A stretch of 64,000 bases of DNA, from contig MHAZ01000014.1 of NCBI GenBank assembly GCA_001803165.1, positions 55,331 through 119,330 on the forward strand. The letters are read 5' to 3'. The position numbers and the translations under genes are program-made. The notes below the pieces were generated by a model. That model was not told the DNA's origin. It saw only the letters and a list, made by a program, of their open reading frames with translations, and did not search any database. This document shows positions 63,461 to 64,000 of this stretch, one piece after another; positions within the stretch are counted from its first letter, which is position 1, and each line of letters starts with the position of its first letter. This DNA comes from Stygiobacter sp. RIFOXYC2_FULL_38_25. GTDB lineage: Bacteria > Bacteroidota > Ignavibacteria > Ignavibacteriales > Melioribacteraceae.

Positions 63461-63889
63461 TTACTCTATTACTGCCTTAATGCCTTTAAGAAACTCTTCC
63501 ATTCCGCTATTGGAGTGTTCGTAGTTCTGCTCACTGGCAAAACCTTTCTGCACCCAAGTAAACTTAGTTCTATCATCACTAATAGGTTCTATCTTGTAAG
63601 TAACTGTAGAATAGTTTTCAGGTTTATCTTCAATTCCGGAAAAGCCGCTCCAGTAACTATAGCTAATTAATTCATTTGGAATGATTTGAAGAATAACACC
63701 CTTATCGCGGTATTGTTTTCCCTCCCACTCACCTTGAAAAACAATTTCGCTGCCGACTTTCCAATCAGTTACAGTTTCTGTACCGAAAAGATAGTCCTTG
63801 ATAATTGAAGGATCGGTTAAACCCTTCCAAACTCTTTCCAATGTAGCATTTATTTCGATTGAGCTTGAGACTTCAAAATCTAACAACAT
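63461..63889 (-). CDS. SRPBCC/AHSA1-family protein
   Basis: A 142-residue cytoplasmic protein with the START-like helix-grip fold: SSIEINATLERVWKGLTDP at the start, the DWKVGSEIVFQGEWEG hairpin, YSYWSGFSGIEDKPENY and a long C-terminal helix (NSGMEEFLKGIKAVI). Members bind hydrophobic ligands or act as Hsp90-activator relatives, and many are encoded beside ArsR-type regulators. Here it is divergent from a gene that starts at 63986, with a 14-bp palindrome between them. Confidence 0.9.
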   Translation of the reverse strand: MLLDFEVSSSIEINATLERVWKGLTDPSIIKDYLFGTETVTDWKVGSEIVFQGEWEGKQYRDKGVILQIIPNELISYSYWSGFSGIEDKPENYSTVTYKIEPISDDRTKFTWVQKGFASEQNYEHSNSGMEEFLKGIKAVIE

Positions 63890-63926
63890 TGCAGTTCCTT
63901 TCTTTGTTGATTATTATTTATAGTTA

Positions 63927-63940
63927 GTATCATATGATAC
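63927..63940. promoter_or_regulatory. Palindromic operator candidate between divergent genes
   Basis: GTATCATATGATAC is perfectly self-complementary. The half-site GTATCAT recurs at 63981-63987 across the start of the plus-strand gene. This arrangement fits a dimeric repressor acting on both genes. Confidence 0.5.
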
Positions 63941-63985
63941 CCAAAGGAAGAAGAGTTATTTTATAACACTTCATTCGGAGGTATC

Positions 63986-64000
63986 ATGATTCATAATAAT
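63986..64000 (+). CDS. Start of a plus-strand gene cut off by the window
   Basis: An ATG preceded by CGGAGG at four bases opens a frame (MIHNN) that runs off the end. Only five codons are visible, so the product is unknown. A small regulator that controls the SRPBCC gene is possible from the divergent layout, but that is a guess. Confidence 0.45.

Overview
The window looks like chromosome from an Ignavibacteria/Chlorobi-group or related Bacteroidota-lineage bacterium. It is AT-rich. Two secreted proteins end in a type IX secretion sorting domain with the NYPNPFNP motif. Several stand-alone TonB C-terminal proteins occur, many small lipoproteins carry a Cys lipobox, and TTG or GTG starts with uneven Shine-Dalgarno use are common. 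No species can be named from the sequence alone. I saw no rRNA, tRNA, CRISPR array, prophage or intact insertion sequence.

Region 1 (1-24 kb) is a motility and chemotaxis region, almost all on the minus strand. It holds flgB and the start of flgC behind a good sigma-54 promoter, and two T9SS-sorted proteins. An eight-gene operon follows: HEAT-repeat protein, cheR, a CheY-like receiver, cheY, cheZ, cheA, cheB and an 81-residue protein. Next come a soluble histidine kinase with an NtrC-type sigma-54 activator, an outer-membrane porin paired with a Cache-domain chemoreceptor, and a second chemoreceptor. Three tandem mini-TonB proteins, a third chemoreceptor and cheW complete the region. The kinase/NtrC pair is well placed to be the flagellar sigma-54 switch. 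FliA-like promoter candidates precede the che operon and cheW.

Region 2 (24.4-36.5 kb, plus strand) is a five-gene sensory operon behind a textbook sigma-54 site. It encodes a membrane PAS kinase, a soluble two-PAS kinase, a double-receiver protein, a three-PAS kinase and a 2045-residue hybrid kinase with about eleven PAS domains, one GAF domain and a terminal receiver. The same alternative sigma factor may therefore control both the flagellum and this sensory array.

Region 3 (36.7-52.8 kb) is mostly central metabolism. An aspartate aminotransferase gene overlaps pckA; a second aminotransferase is followed by a secreted esterase; aroE, sucC and a TPR protein are also here. Mixed in are an operon of a small gate-like protein, an HDOD protein, a GAF/PAS kinase and a bacteriohemerythrin, and a divergent galactokinase-like protein whose catalytic Asp appears to be lost.

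Region 4 (52.8-64 kb) is envelope and transport. It has a YceI protein, a secreted InlB-repeat-like protein, a MacA/FtsX-permease/TolC set with no ATPase beside it, an ABC-2 exporter with a LolA-like protein, an AmpG-like MFS carrier with a large extracytoplasmic insert, a lipocalin-like lipoprotein, and an SRPBCC protein divergent from a gene cut off at the window edge.
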